A DNA stretch of 64,000 nucleotides, taken from positions 372,001 through 436,000 of the forward strand of contig NZ_QLUW01000006.1 of NCBI RefSeq assembly GCF_003268025.1. The letters are read 5' to 3'. Source of the DNA: Paenibacillus montanisoli (lineage in GTDB: Bacteria; Bacillota; Bacilli; Paenibacillales; Paenibacillaceae). This document shows, piece after piece, positions 28,124 through 37,939 of this stretch. The notes below the pieces were generated by a model that searched no databases, was not told the origin of the DNA, and saw nothing but the letters and a program-made list of their open reading frames with translations. Numbering within the stretch: the stretch's first letter is position 1; the number at the start of each line of letters is the position of its first letter. A program made the position numbers and the translations under genes.

Positions 28124-29707
28124 ATGGACTATCAAGTATTTTCGATGAACGAATGGATTTATCCGGACAGCGTCGTTTCAGGCAGAGAGGGCAAGGAAAT
28201 TCGGCTGTCTTCCGCAAGAGGCAGCTATGCGGCATGTCAATTGCTGTTCAACACGCCGGTTGAGGCTCCGATTCATTGCGAGTTTATTGAAGCGGATGGC
28301 AGCGGCTTCGCTCTGCAGCCTGAAGTTTATCGCTTAATTGATATTTTCGTTGAAAAAAATACAGGTCCGGTCAACCACTGCGTCGCCGAAGGCGAGTCAG
28401 CCGAGGGATACACGACGAGACCGGCGCCTTTCCGTGTCTATGAAGCGATGCGGCCGCTTGCCCCGGATGTGATCACCCGCGCCGCTACTGAAGCGCTCTA
28501 CGTTTGCTGGAGGATTGCTGAAGATGCCAAGCCGGGCCGCTATTCCGGCGTCCTGGCCGTTACCATCGGCGAACAAAGCTGCCGCATCCCGGTTAAGCTG
28601 GAGCTGTTCTCCGCAGTTGTGCCTGCTAAAGAAACGCTCGCGATCACAAACTGGTTCAGCCTGCCGAACATGGCGAAGCGCTATGGCGTCGAGCTTTGGT
28701 CCGAAGGACATTGGGAGATGATCGAGAAATACGGCAAGCTGATGCGCCGCGCGCGGCAAACCCATTTCTGGGTGCCGATGGACGCCATTCAAATCAGCCT
28801 GGCGGGCGAAGACCGGTATGAATTTAATTTTGAGCGCGCGGAGCGTCTGATCCGGCTGTACTTCAGCCTGGGCTTCACCCATATCGAAGGCGGACTCGTT
28901 GCCGGACGTAAAGACTTCTGGGGCTCGGAGTTCTTCATTTGGAACACTTGGAACGGCGGCGACGCGCTGAAGGCGATTTCGACCGAGGGCTACGCGTATC
29001 TCTCGCAGTTTCTGCCTGCGTGGCGGAGCTTCCTGGAGCAGAACGGCTGGCTGGACGTGCTCGTGCAGCACGTAGCCGACGAGCCGATCGGAGAAAGCGT
29101 AGAGGAGTACCGCATTCTCTCCGGCATCGTGCGCAAGTTCATGCCCGGCATTCCGCTGCTTGAAGCGGTCGAAACCCATGACCTGTCGGGCGCGGTCGAT
29201 ATTCTCGTTCCAAAGAACGTGTACTATCTGGAGCACCAGGAGAAGTTCGAAAAGCTGCGTTCGCTTGGCGATAAGCTCTGGTTCTACACATGCTGCTTCC
29301 CGGGCGGCAAATCGATGAACCGGTTATGGGACATGCCTTTGCTGCGGACGAGGTATTTGCACTGGGGCAACTATAAGTACGATCTGGAAGGCTTCCTGCA
29401 CTGGGGTCTCAACCACTGCGACGACGACAAAGATCCGTACGAGCAGACCGATCTCTTCTTCCCGCCAGGGGATACGCATATCACGTTCCCGGGTCCGAAC
29501 GGCCCGCTTGGCAGCGTACGGCTGGAAGCGATGCGCGCCGGCATCGAAGATTACGAGCTTCTGAAGCAGCTGGCCGCGAAAGATAAGGCGCTGGCAGACG
29601 AACTGACGGACAGCTGTTTGATGAGCTTTAATGAAGCAAACGAGGATCCGGCGCACTTCGGGCAGGTTCATCGCAAGCTTCTCGCGGCGCTTTCGGAGGA
29701 GGTATAA
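28124..29707 (+). CDS. DUF4091-like glycoside-hydrolase-type protein (1)
   Basis: A 527-residue protein without signal peptide. It has an N-terminal beta domain, a central (beta/alpha)-barrel-like region beginning 'LAITNWFSLPNMAKRYGVE' and a C-terminal DUF4091 segment 'GSVRLEAMRAGIEDYELLKQL' typical of this family. 'HVADEPIGES' probably lies in the active-site region (D-E pair). No substrate is established. The next gene encodes a paralogue with the same domain order. Confidence 0.8.
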   Translation: MDYQVFSMNEWIYPDSVVSGREGKEIRLSSARGSYAACQLLFNTPVEAPIHCEFIEADGSGFALQPEVYRLIDIFVEKNTGPVNHCVAEGESAEGYTTRPAPFRVYEAMRPLAPDVITRAATEALYVCWRIAEDAKPGRYSGVLAVTIGEQSCRIPVKLELFSAVVPAKETLAITNWFSLPNMAKRYGVELWSEGHWEMIEKYGKLMRRARQTHFWVPMDAIQISLAGEDRYEFNFERAERLIRLYFSLGFTHIEGGLVAGRKDFWGSEFFIWNTWNGGDALKAISTEGYAYLSQFLPAWRSFLEQNGWLDVLVQHVADEPIGESVEEYRILSGIVRKFMPGIPLLEAVETHDLSGAVDILVPKNVYYLEHQEKFEKLRSLGDKLWFYTCCFPGGKSMNRLWDMPLLRTRYLHWGNYKYDLEGFLHWGLNHCDDDKDPYEQTDLFFPPGDTHITFPGPNGPLGSVRLEAMRAGIEDYELLKQLAAKDKALADELTDSCLMSFNEANEDPAHFGQVHRKLLAALSEEV

Positions 29708-29710
29708 ACC

Positions 29711-31390
29711 ATGACGCAGTCTGCTAAATTCGATATCAGATGCCTTCATTCGCTCGTGAAAGTATTCGCGGATGAGGAGCTTCGCGAGCCTTCGTTCGAG
29801 GAAGGAACGGCTCTGCTAGGCGAGTATTATTCCTTCCAGGTGGCCTGCCGCGCCGCTTATTTGATGAAAAATATCCGGGTAACCGCCGAATCGGATCTCG
29901 GTGAAGCCATTTCCATCCGCAGCGTTGGACTGGCGCCTTCCGAGCTGACGAATTATAACGATTACGACGATTATTTGCTGCGGACGACGCCGGGTTTGTA
30001 CCCTGACCCGCTGTACCCTCTGCTGGACGGCGGTACCGTGCACGCGCTTCCGGAGCAGTGGCGCTCGGTGTGGGTGACGGTTAAGCTGCAAGCGGACACT
30101 GCTGCAGGCGTTCATCCGATCGTCATCCGATTTGCGGAGGAATCCGGCACTCTGCTAGGGGAAGCGACGTTCCGGTTGGACGTGATCGGCGCCGCGTTGC
30201 CGGAGCAGAAGCTGCTTCACACGGAATGGTTCTATCTGGATTGTCTCGCGACGCAGTACGGCGTGGACATCTTCTCGGAGGAGCATTGGCGCATCGTCGA
30301 AACCTACGTCGACCATTATGCCGAATACGGCATGAATCTGATCTTGACGCCGCTTTTCTCGCCGCCGCTTGAGCTGGATTACGGCAAATACCGCCCGACT
30401 GTGCAAATGGTCGGCGTAGAGCGCAACGATGGCCGATATGCGTTCGACTTCTCGCGTCTTGCGCGATGGGTGGAGCTTTGCCGCCGAAACGGCATCGAGC
30501 GCTTCGAGTTTTCCCATCTGTTTACGCAGTGGGGGGCGAGACATGCGCCGAAGATCATGGCTGTCGAGAACGGGGTAGAAGAGCAAATTTTCGGATGGGA
30601 GACCGATGCGGCGGGAGACGAATACCGCAGCTTCCTGACGCAGTTTATGCCGGAGCTGATGCAGTTCATCAGGCAGCACGGGCTTGAGCAAAGCTGCTTC
30701 TTCCATTTGTCGGACGAGCCGTCGCTGCATGATTTGGAGTCGTATACGAGCGCAAGCACGCTGGTCCGCTCGCTGTTCGAAGGAAGCGAATTCCCGATCA
30801 TCGACGCGCTTTCGGAATTTGCGTTCTACGAGAAGGGACTGCTGACGCACCCTGTCGTATCGATCGAGCATATTCACCATTACATCGCCGGCAAGGCCGA
30901 TCCGCTCTGGGCGTACTATTGCTGCTGCGAGTATAAGCACGGCGAATCGAACCGTTTCTTTAACATGCCGTCGGCCCGTAACCGGATCATCGGCGTTCAA
31001 ATGTATAAATACGATATGCAAGGTTTCCTGCACTGGGGCTATAACCACTGGTATTCGCAGCGTTCGCGCAGGGCGATCGATCCGTTTACGGTAACGGATG
31101 CCGATCATGCCTTCCCGTCGGGAGATGCGTTCCTGGTATATCCGGGCGAGTCCGGACCGATTACGTCCATCCGGCTGGAGGTGCTGCGGGAGGCGCTTCA
31201 GGATATCCGCGCGCTTCAGCTGCTCGAGGGTTACATCGGGAAGGAAGCGACAGTTGCGCTGCTTGAGGAAGGCATGGTAGAGCCCGTTACCTTCAGGAAT
31301 TACGAGAAGGGCAGCGATTGGATAACCGGCATGCGTGAACGCGTCAACCGCAGGATCCATGCGTGCTTACAGGGGGAAACCGTATGTTAA
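29711..31390 (+). CDS. DUF4091-like glycoside-hydrolase-type protein (2)
   Basis: A 559-residue paralogue of the preceding product, sharing 'HTEWFYLDCLATQYGVDIFSE'-like barrel entry, 'FHLSDEPSLHD' and the final 'TSIRLEVLREALQDIRALQLL' DUF4091 segment. It starts 3 bases after the upstream stop with GGAGGT in the upstream gene. Its end overlaps the next gene by 7 bases. The pair probably arose by tandem duplication and then diverged. Confidence 0.8.
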   Translation: MTQSAKFDIRCLHSLVKVFADEELREPSFEEGTALLGEYYSFQVACRAAYLMKNIRVTAESDLGEAISIRSVGLAPSELTNYNDYDDYLLRTTPGLYPDPLYPLLDGGTVHALPEQWRSVWVTVKLQADTAAGVHPIVIRFAEESGTLLGEATFRLDVIGAALPEQKLLHTEWFYLDCLATQYGVDIFSEEHWRIVETYVDHYAEYGMNLILTPLFSPPLELDYGKYRPTVQMVGVERNDGRYAFDFSRLARWVELCRRNGIERFEFSHLFTQWGARHAPKIMAVENGVEEQIFGWETDAAGDEYRSFLTQFMPELMQFIRQHGLEQSCFFHLSDEPSLHDLESYTSASTLVRSLFEGSEFPIIDALSEFAFYEKGLLTHPVVSIEHIHHYIAGKADPLWAYYCCCEYKHGESNRFFNMPSARNRIIGVQMYKYDMQGFLHWGYNHWYSQRSRRAIDPFTVTDADHAFPSGDAFLVYPGESGPITSIRLEVLREALQDIRALQLLEGYIGKEATVALLEEGMVEPVTFRNYEKGSDWITGMRERVNRRIHACLQGETVC

Positions 31391-33135
31391 TCCTTTCCGA
31401 GTGGAAGGAGCCTATGCTCGTACATGAGGTGCAGCCAAGCGGGCCTGTGCCTACCGTATGCGATGACGAGGGTATTTACCCGTATTCGAGCTTCTATTCG
31501 ACGGCCGAACGGCCGGTGATTCGCAAGCTGCGCATGATCGCCATCGAGAATGAGTGGCTGAAGGTTACGGTATGTCCCGATTTGGGCGGCAAAATCCATG
31601 CCATAACCGACAAAGCGAGCGGCAAAAACATGCTGTTCGACGCCGGTTCGGTGCGCCCGGTTCGCATCCTGCCGCGTATGGCGTTTATTAGCGGCGGGAT
31701 CGAGGTCAGCTTCCCTATTGCGCATACGCCTGTGCAAATCGAAGCCGTGCATGCCATGGCCGAGCAAATCGGCGATCGGCTGTACATCTGGTGCGGCGAG
31801 CGTGAAGTGCGCTATGGCATGCACTGGACGGTGGAATACTCGCTGGGCGAGCAGGACCGGTTCTTGACGCAGCGGGCTACCTTCGTGAATCCGACCTCGC
31901 AAGCGCATGCGTGGATGTCCTGGTCGAATGCCGCGCTTGCGGCGCGCCCGGATTCGGAATTCCATTTCCCTTCGGGCCCGGCGCTCCGGCATGCGGACGT
32001 GCTGGAAGAGATCGCTTGGGATGGCAGCCGCGAATACCGGCTGGCGGATTTTGACCGGATGCAGGGCTTCTTCTGGCGCAAGCCGGATGTCCATGCGTTC
32101 GGCATGTTTACGCCGAGCCTCGGCTGCGGACTGTACCACATCGCGGACCCGGCGCAGACGCCTGGCATTAAGCTGTGGCTGTACGGCCTAGGCCGCCATG
32201 AGGGCTGGGCTCATCAGACGGCTTACCGCAAGGAGAGCTATGTCGAGATCCAGGCGGGACCGCTGCTCGAGCAAGCGGATAACACGAAGCTGCAGCCAGG
32301 AGGACGGCATACGCATACGGAGTTCTGGATACCGAGCACCGTGCCGCTGAACATCCGGGAGCTTGAGCTTCCCGCTCCGCAGCTCGTGGACGTCAGCCGC
32401 ATGCCGCTGTTCGATTGGGCGGAGCGAGCGGTGACGGCCCCTTGGCTGTCGCTGCTGGCGGCCTATGGCGCCTCCGATCCTGCGCGGCTTCCCGCTTCTC
32501 CGGAACCCGAAAGCAACTGCTGGCCGCCGTCAGGCATGGAGCAGCTCGGCAATGCGCTGCAGTGGGCGGCGCAGGAGGCTGCCGAGGCTGCCAATTCGCC
32601 GCTTTGGACGTATTACCAGGCGGTATGGCTGGCCGGCTTGGGGCAGATGGACGAAGCGATTCAGCTGCTGCAGACGGTGAAGCTGGACTGCGCTTACGCG
32701 CTGCTTGGAAGGCTGCTGCGCGTCGTCAAGCAGGATTATGAAGCGTCGAGAGCCGCATACGACAGCATCGATTCCGCCGCATGGCAGCTGCACCCGCAGC
32801 TGTTCATCGAACGGGATATGACGCTCGAGGGCATCGGGCGTTCAACGGTTGAGGAGCGCGAAGGTTGGTTCGAGCAGGTGGATTCCCTGCAGGACGACGG
32901 GCTGATCGAACGCAAAGCCGTGCTTCTGTTTGATCGCGGCGAGCTGCAGGAGGCCAAAGCGCTCCTGTCCGAGCACCGGTTCGGCAATATCCATCAACGC
33001 TACGAGCGCACCATGCTGTGGATGCGAATCCACGAAGCGCTCGGCCAACCGGACGTCGACGTTCCCGTGCAACTAGGCGAGGATGATCTCGCCGTTTACG
33101 GCGCTTACCGCGTCTCGGATACGCCGGAGAAATAG
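31384..33135 (+). CDS. DUF5107-like protein with C-terminal TPR-like region
   Basis: A 583-residue cytosolic protein. The N-terminal half looks like a mutarotase/galactose-binding beta-supersandwich ('NEWLKVTVCPDLGGKIHAI', 'GGIEVSFPIAHTPV'), the usual DUF5107 form. The C-terminal 180 residues are helical, Glu/Ala-rich, TPR-like. The start at 31384 follows AGGGGGAAA; it overlaps the previous gene by 7 bases. Family members accompany glycoside hydrolases, and a sugar-epimerising or scaffold role is only inferred. A strong terminator follows. Confidence 0.8.
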   Translation: MLILSEWKEPMLVHEVQPSGPVPTVCDDEGIYPYSSFYSTAERPVIRKLRMIAIENEWLKVTVCPDLGGKIHAITDKASGKNMLFDAGSVRPVRILPRMAFISGGIEVSFPIAHTPVQIEAVHAMAEQIGDRLYIWCGEREVRYGMHWTVEYSLGEQDRFLTQRATFVNPTSQAHAWMSWSNAALAARPDSEFHFPSGPALRHADVLEEIAWDGSREYRLADFDRMQGFFWRKPDVHAFGMFTPSLGCGLYHIADPAQTPGIKLWLYGLGRHEGWAHQTAYRKESYVEIQAGPLLEQADNTKLQPGGRHTHTEFWIPSTVPLNIRELELPAPQLVDVSRMPLFDWAERAVTAPWLSLLAAYGASDPARLPASPEPESNCWPPSGMEQLGNALQWAAQEAAEAANSPLWTYYQAVWLAGLGQMDEAIQLLQTVKLDCAYALLGRLLRVVKQDYEASRAAYDSIDSAAWQLHPQLFIERDMTLEGIGRSTVEEREGWFEQVDSLQDDGLIERKAVLLFDRGELQEAKALLSEHRFGNIHQRYERTMLWMRIHEALGQPDVDVPVQLGEDDLAVYGAYRVSDTPEK

Positions 33136-33142
33136 AGATTGA

Positions 33143-33177
33143 GCTCCCCTTCAACTGCCGAAGGGGGGCTTTTTTTG
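33143..33177 (+). terminator. Rho-independent terminator of the glycoside hydrolase operon
   Basis: GCTCCCCTTC pairs with GAAGGGGGGC across a seven-base loop, followed by seven T. Confidence 0.9.
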
Positions 33178-33229
33178 GTTATAAGGGCATAGAGATAACA
33201 GACAACGGTACCATTCGGAGGCGATCGGT

Positions 33230-36200
33230 ATGAACGAAGAGGTCAGTCGGTATGTGCCGGTTCATCGGGTTCGTTTCGTTACGGCATCCGCATTGTTTGA
33301 CGGTCATGACGCATCGATTACGATTATGCGCAGAATTTTGCAGGCAAGCGGCGCGGAGGTTATCCATTTGGGCCATAACCGGTCGGTCGGCGAGATTGTC
33401 AAGGCGGCGATCCAGGAGGATGTGCAGGGAATCGCGGTCTCGTCGTATCAAGGCGGGCATGTGGCATTCTTTAAATACATGGTGGATCAGCTCCGGGAGC
33501 GGGGTGCCGGCCATATCCGGATTTTCGGCGGCGGAGGCGGGGTCATTCTGCCTTCGGAGGCCGAGGAGCTGCACCGTTACGGCGTTTCGCGCATTTTCTC
33601 GCCCGAGGATGGCAGGCGCCTCGGGCTGCAGGGCATGATCAATTGCATGCTGGAAGCGTGCGATTATTCGACGGTGGCCGGCTTCGGCGATAAGCCCGAG
33701 CTGCTGGCAGCCGGAAACGACCGGATGACGGCCGGCTTCATGACGATGGCGGAGAAGCGGGTAGAGGCGGCTGATGCGGAGGAAGCCGGGCGGCTTGCCA
33801 AGGTATTCGAGGAGATCGGCAAGCTTGCGGGAGCCGCTCCGGTACTGGGCATTACAGGGACGGGAGGAGCGGGAAAAAGCTCGCTCACCGACGAGTTCGT
33901 CCACCGCTTCCTGCAGCATTGCCCGGACAAACGAATCGCGGTGCTGTCGGTCGATCCGACGAAGCAAAAAACCGGCGGCGCGCTCCTCGGCGACCGCATT
34001 CGCATGAATGCCGTATACGCGGACCGCGTCTATATGCGGAGCTTCGCCACGCGGGGATCGCGAAACGAGCTGTCCGCCGCCATCAAGGATGCGATCGTGA
34101 CGGCTAAGGCGGCAGGCTTCGATCTCATCGTCGTGGAGACGAGCGGCATTGGCCAGGCCGATAATCAAATCGCAGCGGTGGCAGATGTTCCCGTCTATGT
34201 CATGACGAGCGAATACGGCGCGCCGAGCCAGCTCGAGAAGATCGAGATGATCGATTACGGCGACCTGATCGTCATCAACAAATTCGACCGGCGCGGCTCC
34301 GAGGATGCGATGCGGGAAGTGAAGAAGCAGGTCCAGCGAAGCCGGCAGCAGTTCGACCGGAATTGGCAGGACATGCCGGTGTACGGCACCAATGCGAGCC
34401 AATTCAATGACAGCGGCATGAACCGGCTGTTCGCGGCCATTATGCGCAAGCTGAACGAGCGGAACTCGGCTGGCGGCTGGCCGTCGCTTCCGGTCCATGA
34501 CGCCGATCCCGCGCAAACAGCGAAGCGTGCGATTATACCGGACGGGCGGAGCGGCTATTTGAGCGAAATCGCGCAGACGGTCCGGCAGTACAAGCGGCTC
34601 GCGAAGGAGCAAGCCGAGGCGGCCCGCATGTGCTACCGGATCGAAGGCGCGCTGGAGGCGGCGAAAGCCGCAGGCGACGAGCCGGCGATCGCATCGCTGG
34701 AGCGGCTGCGCGATGCGCATGCCGGCAAGCTGAACGAGACGTCGCAGAAGGTGCTTGCGGGTTGGCCGGCGATGGTGGAAGCCTACCAAGCAGCCGAGTT
34801 CACCACGACGATTCGAGGGAAGCGGATCACGACGGAGCTATTTTCGACAACGTTATCCGGCCTTTCGATTCCTCGGGTGGCGCTCCCTGCGTACGAGGAC
34901 TGGGGCGAGCGCATCCGATGGTCCTACCACGAGAACAGGCCTGGCGAATTCCCTTATACAGCCGGCGTATTTCCGTTCAAGCGCAAGGAGGAGGATCCGA
35001 AGCGGCAGTTCGCGGGCGAAGGAACGCCGGAGAGGACGAACCGGCGGTTCCACTATCTCTCCAAAGGCGAGAAGGCGAAGCGGCTCAGCACCGCATTCGA
35101 TTCCGTCACGCTGTACGGGGAGGATCCCGCCTACCGGCCTGACATTTACGGCAAAATCGGGGAAAGCGGCGTCAGCGTCTGCACGATTGAGGACATGCGC
35201 AAGCTGTATGCCGGCTTTGACCTGTGCCATCCGGCCACTTCCGTTTCCATGACGATCAACGGGCCGGCTCCGATCATCCTCGCCATGTTTCTGAATACGG
35301 CAATCGAGCAGGAGCTTGAAGCCGCCGCCGCCAAGCTCGGCCGCCCATTAACCGCCGAAGAGGCGTTTGAGGTCAAGGAGCACACGCTCCGCACCGTTCG
35401 CGGTACGGTTCAGGCGGATATTTTGAAGGAAGACCAAGGCCAGAACACCTGCTTGTTCTCTATGCCGTTCGCGCTGCGTATGATGGGAGACATTCAGCAG
35501 TATTTTATCGAGCATGAGGTGCGTAACTACTACTCAGTCTCCATCTCCGGCTACCATATTGCCGAAGCGGGGGCAAATCCGATTACGCAGCTGGCGTTCA
35601 CGCTCGCCAATGGCTTCACGTACGTGGAGTACTATCTCAGCCGGGGGATGCCGATTAACGCGGTCGCACCGAACCTGTCCTTCTTCTTCAGCAACGGGCT
35701 GGACGCCGAATACTCGGTCATCGGCAGAGTGGCGAGGCGCATATGGGCGGTGGTGATGAGGGATAAATACGGCGCCGACGAGCGAAGCCAAAAGCTCAAG
35801 TACCATATTCAAACTTCGGGCAGATCGCTGCATGCCCAGGAGGTCGACTTCAACGATATCCGCACCACGCTTCAAGCGCTCATGGCGATTCTGGACAATT
35901 GCAATTCCCTGCACACCAATTCCTACGACGAAGCCGTTACGACGCCGTCCGAGGAGGCCGTCCGCCGGGCGATGGCGATTCAGCTGATCATTAATAACGA
36001 GCTGGGACTGATGCGGTGCGAAAATGTGCTGCAAGGCTCGTATCTGATCGAGCAGCTGACGGATCTGGTAGAGGAGGCAGTGCTGCTGGAATTCGAGCGG
36101 CTGCATGTGCGCGGCGGCGTGCTAGGGGCGATGGAGTCCCAGTATCAGCGCGGCAAAATTCAAGACGAGTCGATGCTGTACGAAATGAAGAAGCACAGCG

Positions 36201-36499
36201 GGGAGCTGCCGATTATCGGCGTCAATACGTTTCTGAATCCGCAGCAGAAGGAGCTCGCGGCCGAGCTGACGGTCGCGCGGGCTACGGTGGAGGAGAAGGA
36301 ACAGCAGATTGCGGGCTTGCTTCGCTTTCAGGAGCGCCATATGGATGCGGCGCCCGAAGCGCTTCGCCGGCTGAAGGAGGCCGCGGTAGGCGGCGGCAAT
36401 CTGTTCGAGGAGCTCATGGAGACGGTCAAAGCGGCCAGTCTCGGTCAGATCACTCATGCGCTTTACGAGGTCGGCGGCCAGTACCGGCGCAATATTTAG
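33230..36499 (+). CDS. icmF: Fused isobutyryl-CoA mutase IcmF (B12-dependent)
   Basis: A 1,089-residue fusion that interconverts isobutyryl-CoA and n-butyryl-CoA with adenosylcobalamin. Order: B12-binding domain (1-140; 'LFDGHDAS', cobalt ligand H26), MeaB-like GTPase chaperone (about 195-420; Walker A 'GTGGAGKSS' near 210-218, '[10 protein letters not shown]'), linker, and the mutase TIM barrel (about 530-1080). The substrate-contact stretch reads 'TAGVFPFKR' (F581-F583), where methylmalonyl-CoA mutases have a Tyr, which favours isobutyryl-type substrates. The start has GGAGG upstream. It stands as a single-gene unit between two terminators. Confidence 0.92.
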   Translation: MNEEVSRYVPVHRVRFVTASALFDGHDASITIMRRILQASGAEVIHLGHNRSVGEIVKAAIQEDVQGIAVSSYQGGHVAFFKYMVDQLRERGAGHIRIFGGGGGVILPSEAEELHRYGVSRIFSPEDGRRLGLQGMINCMLEACDYSTVAGFGDKPELLAAGNDRMTAGFMTMAEKRVEAADAEEAGRLAKVFEEIGKLAGAAPVLGITGTGGAGKSSLTDEFVHRFLQHCPDKRIAVLSVDPTKQKTGGALLGDRIRMNAVYADRVYMRSFATRGSRNELSAAIKDAIVTAKAAGFDLIVVETSGIGQADNQIAAVADVPVYVMTSEYGAPSQLEKIEMIDYGDLIVINKFDRRGSEDAMREVKKQVQRSRQQFDRNWQDMPVYGTNASQFNDSGMNRLFAAIMRKLNERNSAGGWPSLPVHDADPAQTAKRAIIPDGRSGYLSEIAQTVRQYKRLAKEQAEAARMCYRIEGALEAAKAAGDEPAIASLERLRDAHAGKLNETSQKVLAGWPAMVEAYQAAEFTTTIRGKRITTELFSTTLSGLSIPRVALPAYEDWGERIRWSYHENRPGEFPYTAGVFPFKRKEEDPKRQFAGEGTPERTNRRFHYLSKGEKAKRLSTAFDSVTLYGEDPAYRPDIYGKIGESGVSVCTIEDMRKLYAGFDLCHPATSVSMTINGPAPIILAMFLNTAIEQELEAAAAKLGRPLTAEEAFEVKEHTLRTVRGTVQADILKEDQGQNTCLFSMPFALRMMGDIQQYFIEHEVRNYYSVSISGYHIAEAGANPITQLAFTLANGFTYVEYYLSRGMPINAVAPNLSFFFSNGLDAEYSVIGRVARRIWAVVMRDKYGADERSQKLKYHIQTSGRSLHAQEVDFNDIRTTLQALMAILDNCNSLHTNSYDEAVTTPSEEAVRRAMAIQLIINNELGLMRCENVLQGSYLIEQLTDLVEEAVLLEFERLHVRGGVLGAMESQYQRGKIQDESMLYEMKKHSGELPIIGVNTFLNPQQKELAAELTVARATVEEKEQQIAGLLRFQERHMDAAPEALRRLKEAAVGGGNLFEELMETVKAASLGQITHALYEVGGQYRRNI

Positions 36500-36500
36500 A

Positions 36501-36551
36501 AGAAAGGGGTAGAGCTTCAGCTGTCGCTGGAGACTCTACCTTCTTATTTTA
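36501..36551 (+). terminator. Terminator of icmF
   Basis: GGTAGAG pairs with CTCTACC around a structured loop, followed by the T-rich TTCTTATTTT. Confidence 0.65.
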
Positions 36552-36586
36552 GGCAAGGCGCGATTTCCTATTTTTACATTTTATCA

Positions 36587-36645
36587 TTGACAATGAGAAT
36601 CATTATCGATTAATATAAGGCTAATTGATATTGATTCTCATTATT
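36587..36645 (+). promoter_or_regulatory. Twin Fur boxes at the iron/heme uptake promoter
   Basis: Box 1 at 36589-36607 (GACAATGAGAATCATTATC) matches 17 of 19 positions of the Fur consensus, and box 2 at 36627-36645 matches about 15 of 19. TTGACA at 36587-36592 overlaps box 1, and a TAATAT -10 lies 18 bases on. The centres are 38 bases apart. Confidence 0.88.
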
Positions 36646-36663
36646 ATTTAAGGGGCTGGTTTT

Positions 36664-37935
36664 GTGTTTTCGAAAGTTTTATCGCGTTCCATCTTAGCTG
36701 CGGCGGTGCTGCTCGCTCCGCTAACGGCAGGCGCAGGTCAAGCCGCGCAAGCATCAGGTTCATCGATTAGCGTTAAGCTGGACGGGAAGTCGTTGCCGCT
36801 AGATGCCGCTCCGAAAGTGATCAACGGCAGAACGCTCGTGCCTTACAGCAGTCTCGTTAAAGCGCTTGGCGGCAAAGCGACTTGGAATGCCGGCACGAAG
36901 TCGGTTTCGGCCGTTCAAGACGGCGTCACCGTGAAGCTGACGATAGGCTCGACATCCGCATACATAAACGGCGCATACAAATCACTGGATACCGCCCCGC
37001 TCATTTCCGGAGGCAAAACGTACGTGCCGCTTCGACTCCTCTCCGAGGCTTTCGGCAAATGGGTTACCTATAGCAAGAGCTTCGCCACAGTTTCAATCAA
37101 TAGCACGATGACTGTGACGACCAGCACGGGAGCCTTCACGCTGAAGAAGAAGCCTAGCCGCATCGTGACGCTTTCTTCCTCCGACACGGAAATCGTTTAC
37201 GCGCTCGGCGGTACGGTAGTCGGCCGCTCGACCGCAATCGGCAAAGTTTACCCGCCTTCTGCGGCATCGGTGCCTGAGGTCGGCAGCTCGCACGGCATTA
37301 ATTTCGAGAAACTGGCGACGCTGAAGCCGGATCTGGTTATCGCCAGCCCTGCGCTCAAGACGCAGCAGGCAACGATCGAGAAACTAGGCGCGCAGGTCAT
37401 GTTCAACTCGCATAACTCGTTTAAGGAAATCCAAGCGTCGATCCGTCTGTATGGCCGTATCCTCGGCCAAGAATCGAAAGCGGCGCAAATCATTAAAGAG
37501 ATGAACAACCAGGTCGACGATTTGAAGAAGCCGGCTTCGAAGCCGAAGACGCTGATCGTCTACGGCGCGCCGGGCAGCTTCGTCATTGCGCTTCCTAATA
37601 GCTATCCGGGCAACTTCCTTGAACTTGCGGGCGGCACGAACGTTGCAGCCTCGTTCAAAGGAATGGACGGCATGCCGCAGTATGCGGAGCTGAGCTTGGA
37701 GCGGGTCGTTGCCGCCGATCCGGACCTTATTCTCTTCATTACGCACGGCGACGCGGCGGAGGTGAAAGCAAGCTTCAAGAAGCAATTCGAGACGAATCCG
37801 GCATGGAAGAGCCTATCGGCTGTAAAGAACGATAAGTTTGAGGTGCTGCCGTCCGACCTGTTCGCGGCTAACCCGGGCATCCGCGCGCCTCAAGCGATCG
37901 AAACGATCAATAAATGGCTGCTGACGGTGGACTAA
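36664..37935 (+). CDS. Iron/heme ABC transporter binding protein fused to a copper-amine-oxidase-N domain
   Basis: A 423-residue exported protein. Signal peptide (1-30, no lipobox Cys), then a CuAO_N-like stalk (about 35-140; 'NGRTLVPYSSLVKALGG', 'SGGKTYVPLRLLSEAFG') and a Peripla_BP_2 domain (about 160-420; 'PSRIVTLSSSDTEIVYALG', 'LKPDLVIASPA'). Such stalk domains often attach proteins to the Gram-positive wall, which could replace a lipid anchor. GTG start with AAGGGG 8 bases upstream. It leads a Fur-box operon with FecCD permease, ATPase and a heme-monooxygenase fusion, so heme or a ferric chelate is the likely cargo; B12 is an alternative given icmF next door. Confidence 0.85.
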   Translation: MFSKVLSRSILAAAVLLAPLTAGAGQAAQASGSSISVKLDGKSLPLDAAPKVINGRTLVPYSSLVKALGGKATWNAGTKSVSAVQDGVTVKLTIGSTSAYINGAYKSLDTAPLISGGKTYVPLRLLSEAFGKWVTYSKSFATVSINSTMTVTTSTGAFTLKKKPSRIVTLSSSDTEIVYALGGTVVGRSTAIGKVYPPSAASVPEVGSSHGINFEKLATLKPDLVIASPALKTQQATIEKLGAQVMFNSHNSFKEIQASIRLYGRILGQESKAAQIIKEMNNQVDDLKKPASKPKTLIVYGAPGSFVIALPNSYPGNFLELAGGTNVAASFKGMDGMPQYAELSLERVVAADPDLILFITHGDAAEVKASFKKQFETNPAWKSLSAVKNDKFEVLPSDLFAANPGIRAPQAIETINKWLLTVD

Positions 37936-37939
37936 TCCG

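Noticed and set aside
30155-31360. 401-codon open frame on the minus strand under the second DUF4091-like gene
   Set aside because: No start site and Arg-rich mirrored composition; a shadow of the sense gene.
33179-34789. 536-codon open frame on the minus strand under icmF
   Set aside because: It lies opposite strongly conserved IcmF domains and lacks any motif of its own; typical of this codon usage.
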